The notes: generated by a model from the letters alone, not told the origin. A stretch of 64,000 bases of DNA from Cricetomys ansorgei (GCA_026225945.1 JAMJFZ010003163.1:20768501-20832500), one strand, 5' to 3'. Positions 12,581 through 25,343 are shown, numbered from the stretch's first letter. Numbers and translations: made by a program.

Positions 12581-15500
12581 GAGATTTTTAAAAAGAATGG
12601 CAAAGTGTTCACATTTATCTGAATGATGCTTTTTTTTTTAATATGGAAATATTCCATGTTAAATACTTTCTAAGAATTCAGAGCAGAATGTCCATGGACA
12701 TGTTTCGTTAGAAGCACAGACTCCAGCAGACAGCTGGGATTATCAGTAGGCGCTCTCTCCCAGCTCATCAGCTCACTGGAGATTACAGTTGAAATTTTTT
12801 TCTTAAGTTCATCATATTAATGCTATCTATTGCGATTTAAAAAAAAAGATATAACTTCAAGATCAGCCTTGCATCTTTGAAAACTATTTCCCCCCGTGTT
12901 GGAATTTAGTTTCCCTTGAGTCTTTTTACTACGGTGGGTGATGGATGGGTGGGTGGGTTTGCTGGGTTTGGCAAGATGATTGTCACAAGAGAAAGGTGAG
13001 TGAACGCGAGGTCTGTCTCCCTGGTGAAGGGGACCATCTTTAACAGTCTTTTTCCTTGGATTCATAAATGGATTTCTGCCTCATCTTGCAGTAAATCTGA
13101 GAGTAAAAGAATTCATAGGGCCTCCTAATGCACTTAATACAGCGTGACTGATGAAAGGTGGCAGGCACAACACAATATCTAGTTTTCTGAAAAACCACAC
13201 TGAAATGAACCATCCTGGCCCGAAACTTAAAACAATACACAGACTGGAACAACCAGCAAAGTTATTTTCCTTCATTCCTTCAGTCTGCTCAGGCCCTCTG
13301 TGATTTGGATTACAAAGCACTATCTGTGTATTTTCTGATGGCGGGTGACAGCTACTGTTTATTCCCAGAAACTCAAATTAATGGTTTTGTTAAATCGACT
13401 TTCAGCACTGCACACATAAGTCATCCCCCGGGGATCTGTCTAAAGGTCCAAGCCGGCTTCGTGGGCTTCAAAAGGAGTGCTCTTAAGCAAACAGCAAGAA
13501 AATTGGTTACCTGAGTCCTGAAAGTCAATTGAGGTGCAGCCTGCAAGGACGTGGGAGGGTCAGAAGAAAGAAGTATAAGGGAAGGAGGGACTTCATTGTC
13601 CCTTCCTCAGCATAACAATCATGTCAGTAAAATGGATAGCTACTAACACCACGGGGAGCCTGGGACTGAGAAGACCTTCCTTCCCTGCTTGGCTCTTCAG
13701 TCTCTCTCAGCCTAATTTGTCCGGTCTCTAATACAGGATTCCATAGAGGACCATGAAATGTGATTATAAAGGTTGGGGTGTAGCCCAGCTTCCCCCATCT
13801 CCAATGGCTTGGCATCACTGAGTGACACTTCCACCTTCTGTCACCGGGCATTACCACTATGTGTACGCTTCACATACCCCTTATAATACAACCCAGGAGA
13901 ACCCTAGTTCCCTTTCTCTCTCTTCTTCCTGCCCCCCCTCCAGAACTTCATGTCTCACCTCACCCCAATAAGCCTCTTGCTTGAGACCTTGTTTTGTGGT
14001 GTCTTGCCTTTTCTATTACAAAGAACGGCGTGCGCTTTAGCATTACCACAGGCCCAAGACCCAACCTTTTCCTATCAGCAAGAGGCATCACTAACATCCA
14101 GGAGTTACTATCATCCACAGCACCTGCATCTCATTGTAACCTTCTCAATTTTCAAAGAATATTTAAAAAACAAAACTTAGATGATGTATTCCCTGAATGC
14201 ATCTATTTTTGGTAAAAGCTGCCATTTCCTTACACTTCTATTTTATCTTTCATCCTCTGGTAGGCAGTGAAGCATCAGAACTTCCATGAATGTTGGAGAG
14301 CGGCTCTGCCAACCACACCTAAAGGTGGCAACCAGGAAGAGTTTACATTCTGTTCTATCCCAAGCCAGTTTCGCATGAATTAAAAATGTCGTTATTGGGC
14401 TCAGGATAAAAATCATACTAGATATTTGAAAGCCAGTGGTTTCTGTTGTGGTCTTGATTCAAGATGGCCGACTGGCAGTCCCTGCTAGGTATGCACCTTC
14501 ACGGATAGCTTTGTAATAACAGACTGACTGCAGCAAACCGCTGAGTGACAGCAGCAGACCCTTTGCCCTAGCTAGTTCTGCTTTACTGACAGTCATACCT
14601 AGTTTTAGCAGAAGATTCTATTCCTTTCCTGACTCTCAAAACAGCTCTGTCCAATAAGCATGTACCACATTTGCTTCATGGAATCTAAGTCCAATTTTAA
14701 TGAAGTTCATATTCTTACAATGTCACCAAAATATCTAGGTTTCCTTGCAAGGTTGGGCTCTAATTGTCATGCATATTGGAAGGAGACACAGTTCCCTTCT
14801 GTCGTTCACCACTTGATAAACAATTGATAAACAAGGCTGGCTGCCTTGGAAGCAGCTTAGTCCACGCAACAAAGACAGGGCTTAAAAGGACCTGATAGCA
14901 AAGATGTAGCAAGAGAGCTTCCTATTCTTGATCACAGTAGTCAAAACAGACCTTGCCATGGCTTCCTGAGGAAAAGAGGCTAGGGAAAATGTGATCATCT
15001 GGCTTTGTTTTATTTCAAAAGATCTCATGCAAAGCCTTCAGCCTTTCCCGTGAATCCCCAAATTCTATACGTCAGCGCAGTGGACTTTAATAACTTCTCA
15101 ACCTTCTTGTGCATTGGGTGTTGTTCATAATAGCTATGTTTCACTTTTTGTGAAAGACCTTTTCTAAGAAAAAAAAAATCTTTCACTACTAGTTTCTTAA
15201 TAAGCAGTGGGGAGCGTTGTTAACAGCGGTCCACGCTGAAGCTTCCTGCAGTCACTCTCCCGTCAAGCCTCTGTAAACCTATAGTGACCCCAACTTCTTA
15301 AAACGTCAGCTAGAAGCCAGTTGTTACACACGTAGCAATCAATGAAAGGAAAGAATATAAAACGTGTTTGTTTAATCATTTATTTCTTAAATTCCACAGT
15401 GTGTGTCAGTGTTTGGCATGCAAATATCTTGGTTTGTTTTGAAAACATGACGTACCTGGCTTGCATTCAGAGCCCAAATAGCAAATGGATGGTTATTTCC

Positions 15501-17465
15501 CCATGGTTTGATACATTTATTTTCTTTAAATGCAAATATATTTCTGCGAGTGTACGTATATGTGTAAACACACACACACTAATAATAGTCACAGTTACAT
15601 TCAAGAGACATTTCCATCTTGAATCTCCTTTTGTCTCTGTGTTCAACCAAAAGGTTTACTTAACATCTCCGGTTTAAATAGTAGAGCTTTGCCGGGAGAA
15701 CGCAGAGAGCAAGGGAGTTAAAAACAATCCCTTCCTTTACACATTCGCCTCCAAAGCGTCTTATGTAGAGCTGACCCCACCGGCTGAAACCGGCTTCTCT
15801 CGTGCACTGTACTTCATTCGGTGTGTCACCTGTCTCTTGTTTGTCTGTAGATTAGCACAGAAATGTCATTGCAAACTAAGTGAATAGGGCACAGGCTCAG
15901 CACCTGCCACTTTTAAAACTCTTTAGACGATCCCCTTGTTTATTTTGTAGGCACCCCAGGGGGGCACTGCAATAGCTGCATTGAGATAAACAATACTGAG
16001 GATGATTAAGGAGGCTTTTCACATGAAAATTCACTTCAGAAAAATGTTGTGCAGATGTACCAAAGAACACAGTATCACTAAGAACCACTCAAAATACTTG
16101 GGTGGACCAAAACACCTTTATATTTCTTCTGGCAACCTGCCAAGTTCACTGCCAGCTTGAAAAGAATTCTATAGCTGGAGGCTAGAGCAGAAACTGCAAT
16201 GATTTAAAAGAGAATTGGCTACAGTAGGAACGATAATGCCCTATATCGTTAAAATGCAACTGGCATCTTAGCCTCCCTGCAGCTCTTTGAAAATGTGCTT
16301 ACTCTTCAACTATTTACAAGGAAAAATGCGGAGACAATTGAAATCACAGGAAATAAAAATTATTGTAAAGGACTGAGAAGTATTTGTCAAATGATTTATC
16401 AGGAGTGCTTATAAAATAATAGCGTGTTCTCAACTGCTAAATGATTAAGAAATCCTTGCAGGAATTCTGCTCATTATGAAACTCACCCAGCACACACAAA
16501 AACCATTTTCATAATGCCCTACATTAATTAATGCAGACTGTAAACACAAAAAACATTCACTTAACATTAAGATGTGAACGCAAATGGGTAGTGCCCGGGT
16601 ATCACTGGTTTCTCTTAGCATTTGACAGAAACAAAGAGCGGAGTTAACTTATATTTTCTGGGTGATTTGGGCAGAATGATGATTTGGTGTGGCAAGCTAA
16701 GGAGAGACCTAAGAGTCCACGGTCTAAACAAAAGGGAATCTCACAAATGTTTGCACAAAAACCAAGAGAACATCTGTCCAGTGGTTTCGATTTTTAAGCA
16801 GCAAAGGCACGCCTACAGACCTAGCAGTCAGCACATTTACAGAGCCCTTATTCCTTCCTCATGTGAAAATGGCTAAAATTCTTCCTTCAGTACAGACAAA
16901 TATCTCCCCATTGAAATGTGCTTCTCATGAATACACAAATGTCAATGGGGACGTCAAGAACAATTTGCTACAAAGCTCAACATGGGAACTGTGGAGTGGA
17001 AGCACTCAATTTCCCTCACCAACCCCTTATCACATGCCAAAATTTAAATAAATCATGCTGGTACCTGGCCTTAAAGGCTCAATGCAAGGAGAGGAGAAAC
17101 AACAGCTGCCTAATATACAATATTAGAAAAAGACAGTCAGGGATGTGAACTAAATGCAGTGGGAACGACATGGAAGCACTTTCTTAAAACTGTGCAATTA
17201 AACAAAGTCTGAGCAGTTGAGACTTTGATATTTACAACCCAATACCATCTTTCTATTCCCAGTAGCCACATCATCTTCATCATAAAAAAAAAAAAAAAGG
17301 TTCTCAGTCACACCTGGCACTATATTTAGAGACTTCTTTCCATATTATATGAGCAGAAGAACCTGTGAAACATGAGATGGTCTCTACCAAGGACCCATGA
17401 TTATAATCTAATCTTGCAATTGTACCTGCACCTATTAATGATGTAGAACAGTGCATCACCTTACA
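12581..17465. other. repeat-poor single-copy block (4.9 kb)
   Basis: I recognise no young interspersed repeat here, which is unusual next to the rest of the window. No frame above about 111 codons looks coding. Visible motifs include two exact POU octamers (ATGCAAAT at 15418-15425 and 15530-15537), ATTAATTAAT at 16523-16532 with TGTAAACA at 16539-16546, and a YY1-like AAGATGGCCG near 14462. Motifs alone do not show function. Confidence 0.5.
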
Positions 17466-18918
17466 GCATTTCTGTACATGTGGATAATATATTTCTATCA
17501 TATTCACCACTCTTCCCACCTATCGTCTCCCTTGTCCTCGGTAATCCCCTTCGTCCCAGCTAGCTCCCATTCTGTTTTCATGACTTTGGGGGGGATAGTA
17601 GGTGAACTAATGAGTGGCATTAGGACTTACAGAAGTCTGGTTGAGCGTTTGTTGACGAGAGTGTGGATACCTTACAAGTGGCTCCCACACTGAAGAAAAT
17701 AACCATTAACCATTAACTGCACATAAATTCTCAGAGAAGGTTGAGGACCCACTAGCCCCTCCCCTTTCCATGATAAGGTGTTCGCGGGTCTGACTCTGTG
17801 CAGGTACGAACAGCAGCTGTGAGTTCCGAAGTACAGCAGCCGTGTCATGGTCCAGAAACCAGCGTTCCTCATTTCTCTCCCACCACACCCTCTGGCTCTC
17901 ATATTCTTTCTGCTCGTTCTCCCACGATAGTCCTTAGCCTTGAAGGGGGTGATATAGATACCCTATTTATGGCCAGACATTCAATAGTTACTTTTATCTT
18001 CTGTACTTCGGCTATGAGCCTCTATAGTCACTGCTGAGCAGGCAAAACAGAAGCTTCCCTGACCAAAGCTGACAGAGACGCTATTCTTTGGGAGTAAATG
18101 TTATTTTGGAGGTTATTTAGGACAGGCACATCATTTTCCTCTAGCGAAACAACACCAGTAGCTTCTCCACTAGGGCCTGTGACCTCCCCAGCCATGAGAT
18201 TTTGACCAGGTTGACAGTACCAGATATGAGTTTCCTCCTGCAGAGTGGCCATCAAAATCCAATAGGAAGTGTTTGGTTATAACTATAACATACCACTATT
18301 TTACCAGTGGGCTCATCTGGCCTGGTCAATTGGTATTGTCCATTATTCCCCAATAGTTTGCATAGTACCCTCTGATGCTATGAGGGAAAACCAGCAGAGG
18401 GAAAACTCCTAGACAGTTTCAACTTGACTTCTGTATGTCTTGCATTCTAGATACCCAGTGTTCACACAGAGTCTTACCGTCTACTTCCTATGTGCAACCA
18501 CGGCAGCGGCGATTCCCTATGTTGTTTGGAAGGGTCGTAGGTGCCTCTCTGAACCAACAGCTCATAAGAGATTTTTATTCATTGACAACAACCTACAAAG
18601 TCTAGAAGGCGCTTTCTTCGCCTTCACTCTTTCTAAAAACATTTGTTTTCTTAAGTTCATCATGTACCAGATTTTTCTCACGGATTTTTCCATACATTGT
18701 TAGATTGGGGCGAGTCTCCCTCGACGAATCACGGGTTCCTTCCTTGTTTTCTGAGTTCCACACACGCTCACGCCCACATAAATGCATGCGTATAGTTACA
18801 GACTATTTAAGACTATTTAATGTTTGTCTTTTTGAGCCCGAGTCACCTCACTTAGTATAATATTTTCCTGTAAATTTCATAGTTTCATTTTCCATGGCCA
18901 AGTAAAATTCCTCTGTGT
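17466..18918 (-). mobile_element. L1 (Lx-like) LINE, antisense: 3' UTR side and ORF2 end
   Basis: The plus strand reads as the complement of a rodent L1. First comes the C/T-rich 3' UTR text (TTGTCCTCGGTAATCCCCTT, TGACCAGGTTGACAGTACCA, CCAGTGGGCTCATCTGGCCT), then the antisense ORF2 end (GAGTCACCTCACTTAGTATA). The element is 5' truncated, and stops and deletions are frequent, so it is inactive. It continues at 19056 after a nested B1. Confidence 0.75.
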
Positions 18919-19055
18919 AGCCAGATGTGGTGGGACTCTGGAGACAGAGGCAGGCAGATCTCTGTAACTGTGAGGCCATCTTTGTCTACACAGTGAATTC
19001 CAGACCAGACAGGGCCATACGGTGATATCCTGTCTCAAAATTAAAAAAAACAAAC
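18919..19055 (+). mobile_element. B1 SINE nested in the L1, with target duplication
   Basis: GCCAGATGTGGTGGGACTCT, AGGCAGGCAGATCTCTG and GATATCCTGTCTCAAAA mark a B1 with an internal deletion in its left part. The L1 text resumes after the A-rich tail. The flanking 13-mers ATTCCTCTGTGTA and ATTCCGATGTGTA match at 11 positions, consistent with a target-site duplication that has since diverged. Confidence 0.85.
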
Positions 19056-19930
19056 ATTCCGATGTGTATGTGTACCATACTGCCATTATCTGCTTACCAG
19101 TTCATGCTCAACCAAGCTGATTCCATTTCCTTGAAATTATGAATCAAATAAAAATAAACATGAATGCACAATATGTGTGCTGCTGGACGTAGAGGCTTCT
19201 GGGTATATGGCCAAGAATGGTGTAGCTGGGTCATACGGAAGTTCCATCTTAGTCTTTTGAGAAAACCCCACACTGTACTCCCAGGTGACTACACTAGATT
19301 GCACTCTGACCAACAGTACATGAGACCTTCTGTTTTTCCCACACTAAGGATGTGGGAAAATATTTAAATATTTATTGGCTATTTGTATTTGTCTTTTGAC
19401 AAAAGAAAAAAAGACTTTTCTGGTCTTTGGTCCGTTTTGGAGTTGATTTTTGTGCAAGGTAAGAGATAAGGATATAGTTTCATTCTCCCATATGTTCATA
19501 TCCAGTTTTCCCAGCACCATCTTTTGAAGAGGCTGACTTTTCTTTCCAATGTGTATTTTTAATGTTTTTATCAACAACCAAGTTGTATATACCTGTGTGG
19601 GCTTTTAGCTGAGCCCTCCAAACTATTTCATTGACCTAAGTATAATCTACATATCTGATCTAGGGCCCGTACTATGACATTTTTATTACTGTGGTCCTGT
19701 AGCACACCTTCGGATTGGGTATGGTGATGTTGTAAGCATTATTTTTCCTCAGGATCATTCTGCGTATCCAGGGTCTTCTGTGCTTCCATCTGAATTTTCA
19801 CATTGGTTTTCTATTTCAGTGAAGAATAGTGTTAGAATTTTGATAGGGATTGTGTTGAGTCTGTAGATTACTTTTGGTAAGATGCCATTTTCTCATTAAT
19901 CCTCCCCATCCATGAGCATGGGAGCCACAC
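19056..19930 (-). mobile_element. L1 (Lx-like) LINE, antisense: ORF2 remnant, 5' truncated
   Basis: The complement carries ORF2-like text: plus-strand landmarks include GGGTATATGGCCAAGAATGG, GCTGGGTCATACGG, AGTACATGAGACCTTCTG, ATTTTGATAGGGATTGTGTT and CATCCATGAGCATGGGAGCC. The reading frame is broken throughout. The 5' end of the element lies near 19930. Confidence 0.8.
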
Positions 19931-19939
19931 ACATTTTTT

Positions 19940-20065
19940 TTTTTTGGCTTTGGGGTGCTTAAAATCTTTTTAAGTAATACTTTTATTAATAATTTGAGTT
20001 TCATACAATGTATCTTGATAACACCCTCTTCCCATTCATCCCTGTTCCACCCTCTTGCCTCTGTG
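19940..20065 (-). mobile_element. second L1 3'-UTR-like scrap, antisense
   Basis: TTTTATTAATAATTTGAGTT followed by TCATACAATGTATCTTGAT and a C/T-rich stretch resembles the antisense 3' end of Lx L1 elements. It suggests another L1 tail next to the first. The fragment is short and the family call tentative. Confidence 0.45.
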
Positions 20066-20254
20066 CCATTCAAAAAAAATTATATCAAGTTTGTATGGCA
20101 GGAACATAGATGGTAGACAAACACCATGGTCTTTGGAGGCAGAAGTCTGCTCTGATCATGGACATTCACCTGGCCCATATTAGCCTGAGATGAAGCATGA
20201 CAAAGTTTAACCTGCTGTTGGGTCTCACTACCCAAACCTGGACACTGAGCAGGT

Positions 20255-20712
20255 TCACTGGCATCCCACAAGCACCAGGCATCTGCAGGGCCCCCAACAT
20301 CCCACAGAAACCAGGGCCTCCTATAGACAGCCAGTCAACCCTCAGGCATCAGGACATCCAGCAGGTACACAGAGATTACACAGGTGCCTGATCATCCCTC
20401 AGGCACCCAGACACCTTGTATGCTTCAGGATATCTGGCAGGCACCAGTGCCTCCCACAGGTACCCAGACATCCCACAGGCTCCCAGCATCCTGTAGGCAC
20501 CCAAACATCCCAAAGGCACCAGGACATCCTGCGGGCACTAGGGCATTCCACGGGCACCCAAAAGTCCTCAGGCACAGGGATACCAAGCAGACACCCAGCA
20601 TCCTGCAGGCACACAGACATCACACAAGCACCTGGACATCACACAGGCATTCAGCATCCTGCAGGCACCAGGACATCCCACAAACACCAAGGCCTCCTGG
20701 AGGCATAAGTTT
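20255..20712 (+). repeat. minisatellite, about 19-bp degenerate unit
   Basis: More than 20 imperfect units built on CAGGCACCAGGACATCCCA, varying in length from about 17 to 22 bases. Units differ by several substitutions, so the array is old. It generates open frames on both strands (142 and 74 codons) that are by-products of the repeat. Related text begins near 20240. Confidence 0.9.
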
Positions 20713-22599
20713 AGGCACACTTAGTATTTCATTCTCTCCTAGTGGCTTCAGTTACCATCAGTGTGTTAAATCTCTCCAAGCTAGATCCAGTCCCAAAGTT
20801 TCATGCACATAAGTTTTGACTTCTTTCTCAATTACTAAGTGAGGCTCTGGTACCTGTCAACATGTGGCAAGCTGAACTGACAATCTCCTCTAACTTCAAT
20901 TAAACTCAAATCTGTCATGTAATAACTTACTCAGAAGCTTGCTAAGGTTTACTTACCTCTGGACTTCATTTCTAGCTTTCTCTATTTGCCTTTCTACCTC
21001 ATGCCAAGTCAGTTCTCTGTTAGTTCTATTTTCTTAATATCTTTCATATATATCTTTCGCCTCCATCCCCACTCATAACTTGGCTCTGGGTACCATCACT
21101 AAATTGCCAGAGTAATCTTGATTGTCCATTGCTATGTTGTCTATGAATAATAAATATGTCTACAGCTAAATAATCCTTCTAAATTCAGATCTGGCTTTCT
21201 GCCAGATTAAAACCTCACAAAAGCTGCCTACCGACCACATGAAAAAAAGAGTCCAGCTTATTTCTTGAGTTCCGAACAGAACCGTGGTGATCTGGGTCCT
21301 AAACGTCTCTCTAAGGTTTGTCTCTTCCCAGAATCCAGCTCCCATTCCACTCAACAAGCCCTCTCCAGGTCATTGCTGATGAGTCCTTTGGATTTGCCAT
21401 CACTGGTCTTCTTTTCATTTCTTTCTTTCTTAAATGAACCTCTTCTCTTGTGCTTCCCAAGAGCTTTGTATGTACCCCCACTTCCTTTCTACAGCTCACA
21501 TTCTGGGCTACATCCCTGGCTACACTGTGAGACCCTTCAAGTCAAGAACTGTTTAAATGTGTGTCTCTAGTTCCCAGAAGAGTTCCGAGTACACAGTAGG
21601 GGAGAGGTCTGGTTTTGGAACATGCAAAACTATTTTTTAAACAATGCTTCATCCAGGCAAATTATGTTAAAAACTATAATTTTCAATAGCAATAAATGAA
21701 CAATTGCATGTGTAGGGATATATACTGAGAAATGAATTGTCAGTCAATGCCATCGTGGCATGAACTTCATAGTTTTATGCTGAGTAGGATGGCTATAATA
21801 TTGCTGTATAATATCACTTATGAGATCATTATCGTATGTGAGCTCGTCATTGTCAGAAATGCCCTTATATGGTATATGACTATATATATATACAGACATA
21901 TATTTGAATGTGTATAGGTATGCATATTACTTATTAGAAACTCCAAGCTGAATGATAACTATAGAAAAGGAAATACTAAGCTGGAAAGCAAGCGAGGGTT
22001 CCAGGGACACAAAAGGAATCGAAGGTAGTCAAATAAGAGTCTTGAAATCCTACTTCAGTTAGGTGTCTTAGCCCTTAAAATCCCACCACTGGAGATCAGT
22101 GCTAGTCAGCATAACCATACAGTGAATATAGACAACTTTAAGGCCCACCTGCCTCTGTCTGCTATCATGATGAAGTGGACACCATGCAGCTCTGTGTGGT
22201 GTCCCTTCCTTCTCTTATAAAGCCACCAGGACTCAACCATGGGTCTCCACCCTAGTGACCTAATCTAATCTAATCACTTCCCTGAATTCTATCTCTGAGC
22301 ACTATAGTCCGATTAAGATTTCACCCTCTTAATATCATTAGCACAAGAGTTTGGAGATTAAAGTCCTGTATGAGTTAGTGGGGACAAATGATACTCAAAC
22401 CATGGAAGGAGTCCTGGGGCTTCAGATCAAACACAAAGGGAACAGATGCAAGCCTGGCCTGCTCTATCGTTATATCCAGACCTGTTGCTACCAAAGCTGT
22501 AGTCACCCTAGGATACAAGGAATTACAAAAGCGAATAAATAAGAATTGGGGATCAGCAAAACGTTGCTACTTTGTTTTAACTCTGCTGAGGTCTAACCG
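20713..22599. other. single-copy non-coding DNA with weak repeat-like text
   Basis: Mostly unrecognised. About 22230-22400 has the flavour of a mammalian LTR-type repeat (AATCTAATCACTTCCCTGAA, then CTCTTAATATCATTAGCACA), but I cannot assign it. A short TAATC triplication lies at 22260-22277. Confidence 0.4.
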
Positions 22600-22970
22600 G
22601 TGTATGCTAAGCTGTGCACGTTTAAAGTGTGTCATTTGTTCAGTTCTGAAATCTGTACCTGCCTGTGAAACCAGCACCACAGTCAGGCAACATTTTCATC
22701 TCTCTCCAAAATTTCCACATGCCCCTTTATAATTCGTCCCTCCCTCCACCCCATCCCCTAGCAGCCATTGATCTGATTTGATTTCTGTGCCACTTTCTAG
22801 AATTCTGTATAAATGGAATCTTGCCGTGCGCTCTCTTTTTGCAAGGTTTCTTTCTTTCTGCAGTGATTTTGAGATTCATCCATGTTGTGTTCATCAACAA
22901 ACTTACTCCATCAAGGGCTAACATCCTCTCAACTGTTCCTTCTGCTGTCATATTCATTGCATAAAAGAGA
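22600..22970 (-). mobile_element. L1M-type (old mammalian L1) fragment, antisense
   Basis: The plus-strand text follows the antisense 3' region of ancient L1M elements: GTGAAACCAGCACCACAGTC, AACATTTTCATC, CCCCTAGCAGCCATTGATCT, TGTATAAATGGAATC and GAGATTCATCCATGTTGTG in the expected order. It is strongly diverged. Confidence 0.6.
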
Positions 22971-24009
22971 ACACATCTCAACTATTCAGGAAAGAGAAAG
23001 GACATATCCATTCTGCAAGTAAGAGAGAAAAACAGACAATCTTTTGCTAACAAAGAGTGAGGTCCTTAGGTAAAATTATGTAAGCCCCATTACCCAAAGC
23101 CAGTTCTCCTGGCCATGAAGGGGGGGAGCACTGCCCCTCACAAAGCCCTCTACTCTTCATTCAAGAAGGGAGAAAAGCAGAGCCCTCTTGAGACCTGTTT
23201 CCATAGTAACCAGCTAGCAATTGACAATGTGGCAGCAGTTGGGCCTCCTGAAGGGGGAAAAAAAAAATCTTCAACAGAGACCAGACCACAGAGTGGTCCA
23301 AGAGGGGACAGCTCACACCCAGCCCTTGTGGAGGCCCCAGGAATCACTAGGCTGGCCCTTTGTTAGGATGAATTTCCAGAGAAATGGACGGAGGAGGGAA
23401 GAGAGATCTTTCAGAGTCGGGCTGGTCCACAAACTGGCAGCTGGCTCCACTGTGATGCTATCACAGGAGAGGGTGAGTCTTGGACAGACTGCTCCCCTGC
23501 CCTCTGTCTCACTTACCTCATTAACCTCTCTAAAAGCTTAGTTTCCTCCAAAACAAAGAGCAAACCGGAGAATTGAGCCACATAAAGACGCCTGCATCAG
23601 ACAGCTCCACTGCGTGCCACTAAGGTCTCACCTGGGATTTGCCTGGAACCATTCTGGTGAGTGTGACCAAGTTCTGGTGAGTGTGGTGAGTGTGACCAAG
23701 TTTTCCACGATGTACCCCCGGTTGAGAGAGGAGGGTTTTATATGCAACCTCTTCAACCTGGAAAAAAGTGAGAGCTTATGAAACCAGGGGAATATTTCAA
23801 ATGAGTGAAGGGCTGAAATCTGGGAGCCCTTCATTCCTTTGCAAATCACCCCCCCAGAAGCCCAGCCCCCCACCCCAGGACCTGCAGCTTTATAAAGAGC
23901 AGGGGTATGAGGCATGCCTTTCAACACTGCCCCCATTCTCTCCCAAGATGGTCCACCAGCCTCCAATTAACAGGCTTTTACTCAATGACAGCCTGACCCC
24001 ATAGCACAT
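22971..24009. other. single-copy non-coding DNA
   Basis: No element recognised except a small local duplication listed separately. Frames of 106 and 112 codons overlap one another on opposite strands and show no domain. Confidence 0.5.
23650..23703 (+). repeat. short tandem duplication
   Basis: The phrase CTGGTGAGTGTGACCAAGTT occurs, is repeated in part as CTGGTGAGTGTGG, and returns as TGAGTGTGACCAAGTT. This is a local 2-3 copy duplication of about 15-20 bases. Confidence 0.85.
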
Positions 24010-24190
24010 CCGGTTGCAAATCCCAGCTCTGCCGTTGGACAACCAGATAATCTCGGATGGATTAACATTCTTAAACCTCGTTCACCAGATGGCAATTTAT
24101 GTCATAGTGCTACTGGTGAGAATGGGTGTGAAAATCTATACAACATGTTTAGCAAATCCAGTAGTGCTCAATAAATAATAGTTTCATTGG
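24010..24190 (+). mobile_element. MIR SINE fragment
   Basis: MIR order is visible: CAAATCCCAGCTCTGCCG, a diverged core with TTCACCAGATGGCAA, and the 3' end GTAGTGCTCAATAAATAATA. Divergence fits a mammalian-wide repeat. Confidence 0.7.
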
Positions 24191-25166
24191 AGCATTCCCA
24201 TTTTCCCCGGGACAAGATAGAATCTCTCTTGGAACCATTAAAAGTCACTTACAGTTCAACCCCAAACATCTCTAACTGAGATTCCTTCAGTGCAGAATGG
24301 GAACCTGCTTAATGGGAACCTGCATGGGCTAGGATAAGGCTCCTTCAAAAAGCCTGTCGACCACATTCTCAGCAGTTTAACACTGTGGTTTTTATGAGAT
24401 ACATGCTTGGTCTTAGACCTGGTTCTTGATACCATGTCCCAAATCCCAGGAATTTCCGAGCCTTGAGACCCACCAAGATAAAGGGAGCATCGTGTGTTAT
24501 GCATATCCATCTCTCGTCCCCTACACCTGAGTAGTTGTTAATGAGACGCAGCTGCTGGACTCCAGGTGCTTGCCCCCCAACCCCAGGTTACAGTACCTCT
24601 GTGTATCCAACAACTCTGAAGTCCTCTGAACCCTTGTCAAGTGAGGCTTTGTTCCTTGAGACACCACTATGCAGACACGACGGATCAAATCATTGGCCTT
24701 TGGGTGAAACTGAAAGTCTTAGCTCTCTAGTCACATGCTCATCACCCCTGGCAACCAGCCGCCTTCTTTAAGGACTTTCCAAAAGTCATCTCTGAAAAGC
24801 AGAGAGATAAATTAATCCATCCATGGACACACTGGAAGTAGGAATAATAAAGTAGCCCAGTGACCCCTAGGTCTGTCTTTGAGTACTAACCTAAGTCTTT
24901 GGTGCACGCAGAGCTAGATCCAGGCAAGGAGAAAGAGATGTGCAGAACTAAATACTATTGGCCAAAATTTGCTCCCACCCACCATCACTCAGAAGAAGTT
25001 CCTATTGCTTGGGAACCTCCAAGACTACTTCTGCTGCAGGTTAAAGCCGCACCCTAATAGATGGCCGCCTTCGTGTAAAAGGTACAAATTGGTTCTGATG
25101 ATGAGAACAAAGGATAGAAAGTAGTTAGGCAGTTTAGCGATAAAGAACTTGATTCTTGTCCAGATG
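24191..25166. other. single-copy DNA flanking the ERV insertion
   Basis: No repeat or gene recognised up to the target duplication at 25167. Confidence 0.5.
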
Positions 25167-25170
25167 AATA
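25167..25170. repeat. ERV target-site duplication, left copy
   Basis: AATA immediately precedes the first LTR and recurs immediately after the second LTR at 32365-32368. Four bases is the length usual for gammaretrovirus-like integrases. Confidence 0.9.
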
Positions 25171-25274
25171 TGTTGGACTTCAGGGATCCAAACTGGGACC
25201 CCCAGGGTCCAAACCGGAACGCCACATCCCCACAGAGACTCACAGACGGGATATCGATGCAAATAGCAAGAGGA

Positions 25275-25280
25275 TTTATT
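25275..25280 (-). terminator. poly(A) signal of the 3' LTR
   Basis: AATAAA on the minus strand lies about 64 bases past the TATA box, where a retroviral R region carries its polyadenylation signal. It would terminate the proviral transcript here. Confidence 0.75.
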
Positions 25281-25343
25281 CCAGTGCACTGGGACCGTTC
25301 TAACACGCAGGATAGAAGCGGGCCCCAAGGAGCAAATGGTGAA

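Noticed and set aside
20255..20712. CRISPR-like repeat array
   Set aside because: Units are degenerate, directly adjacent without unique spacers, and the DNA is a rodent genome.
20384..20812. 142-codon Pro/His-rich frame
   Set aside because: It is produced by the minisatellite; units are not a multiple of three throughout and show no coding pattern.
22230..22400. LTR-type repeat remnant
   Set aside because: Only two phrases resemble a known consensus; too weak for a feature of its own.
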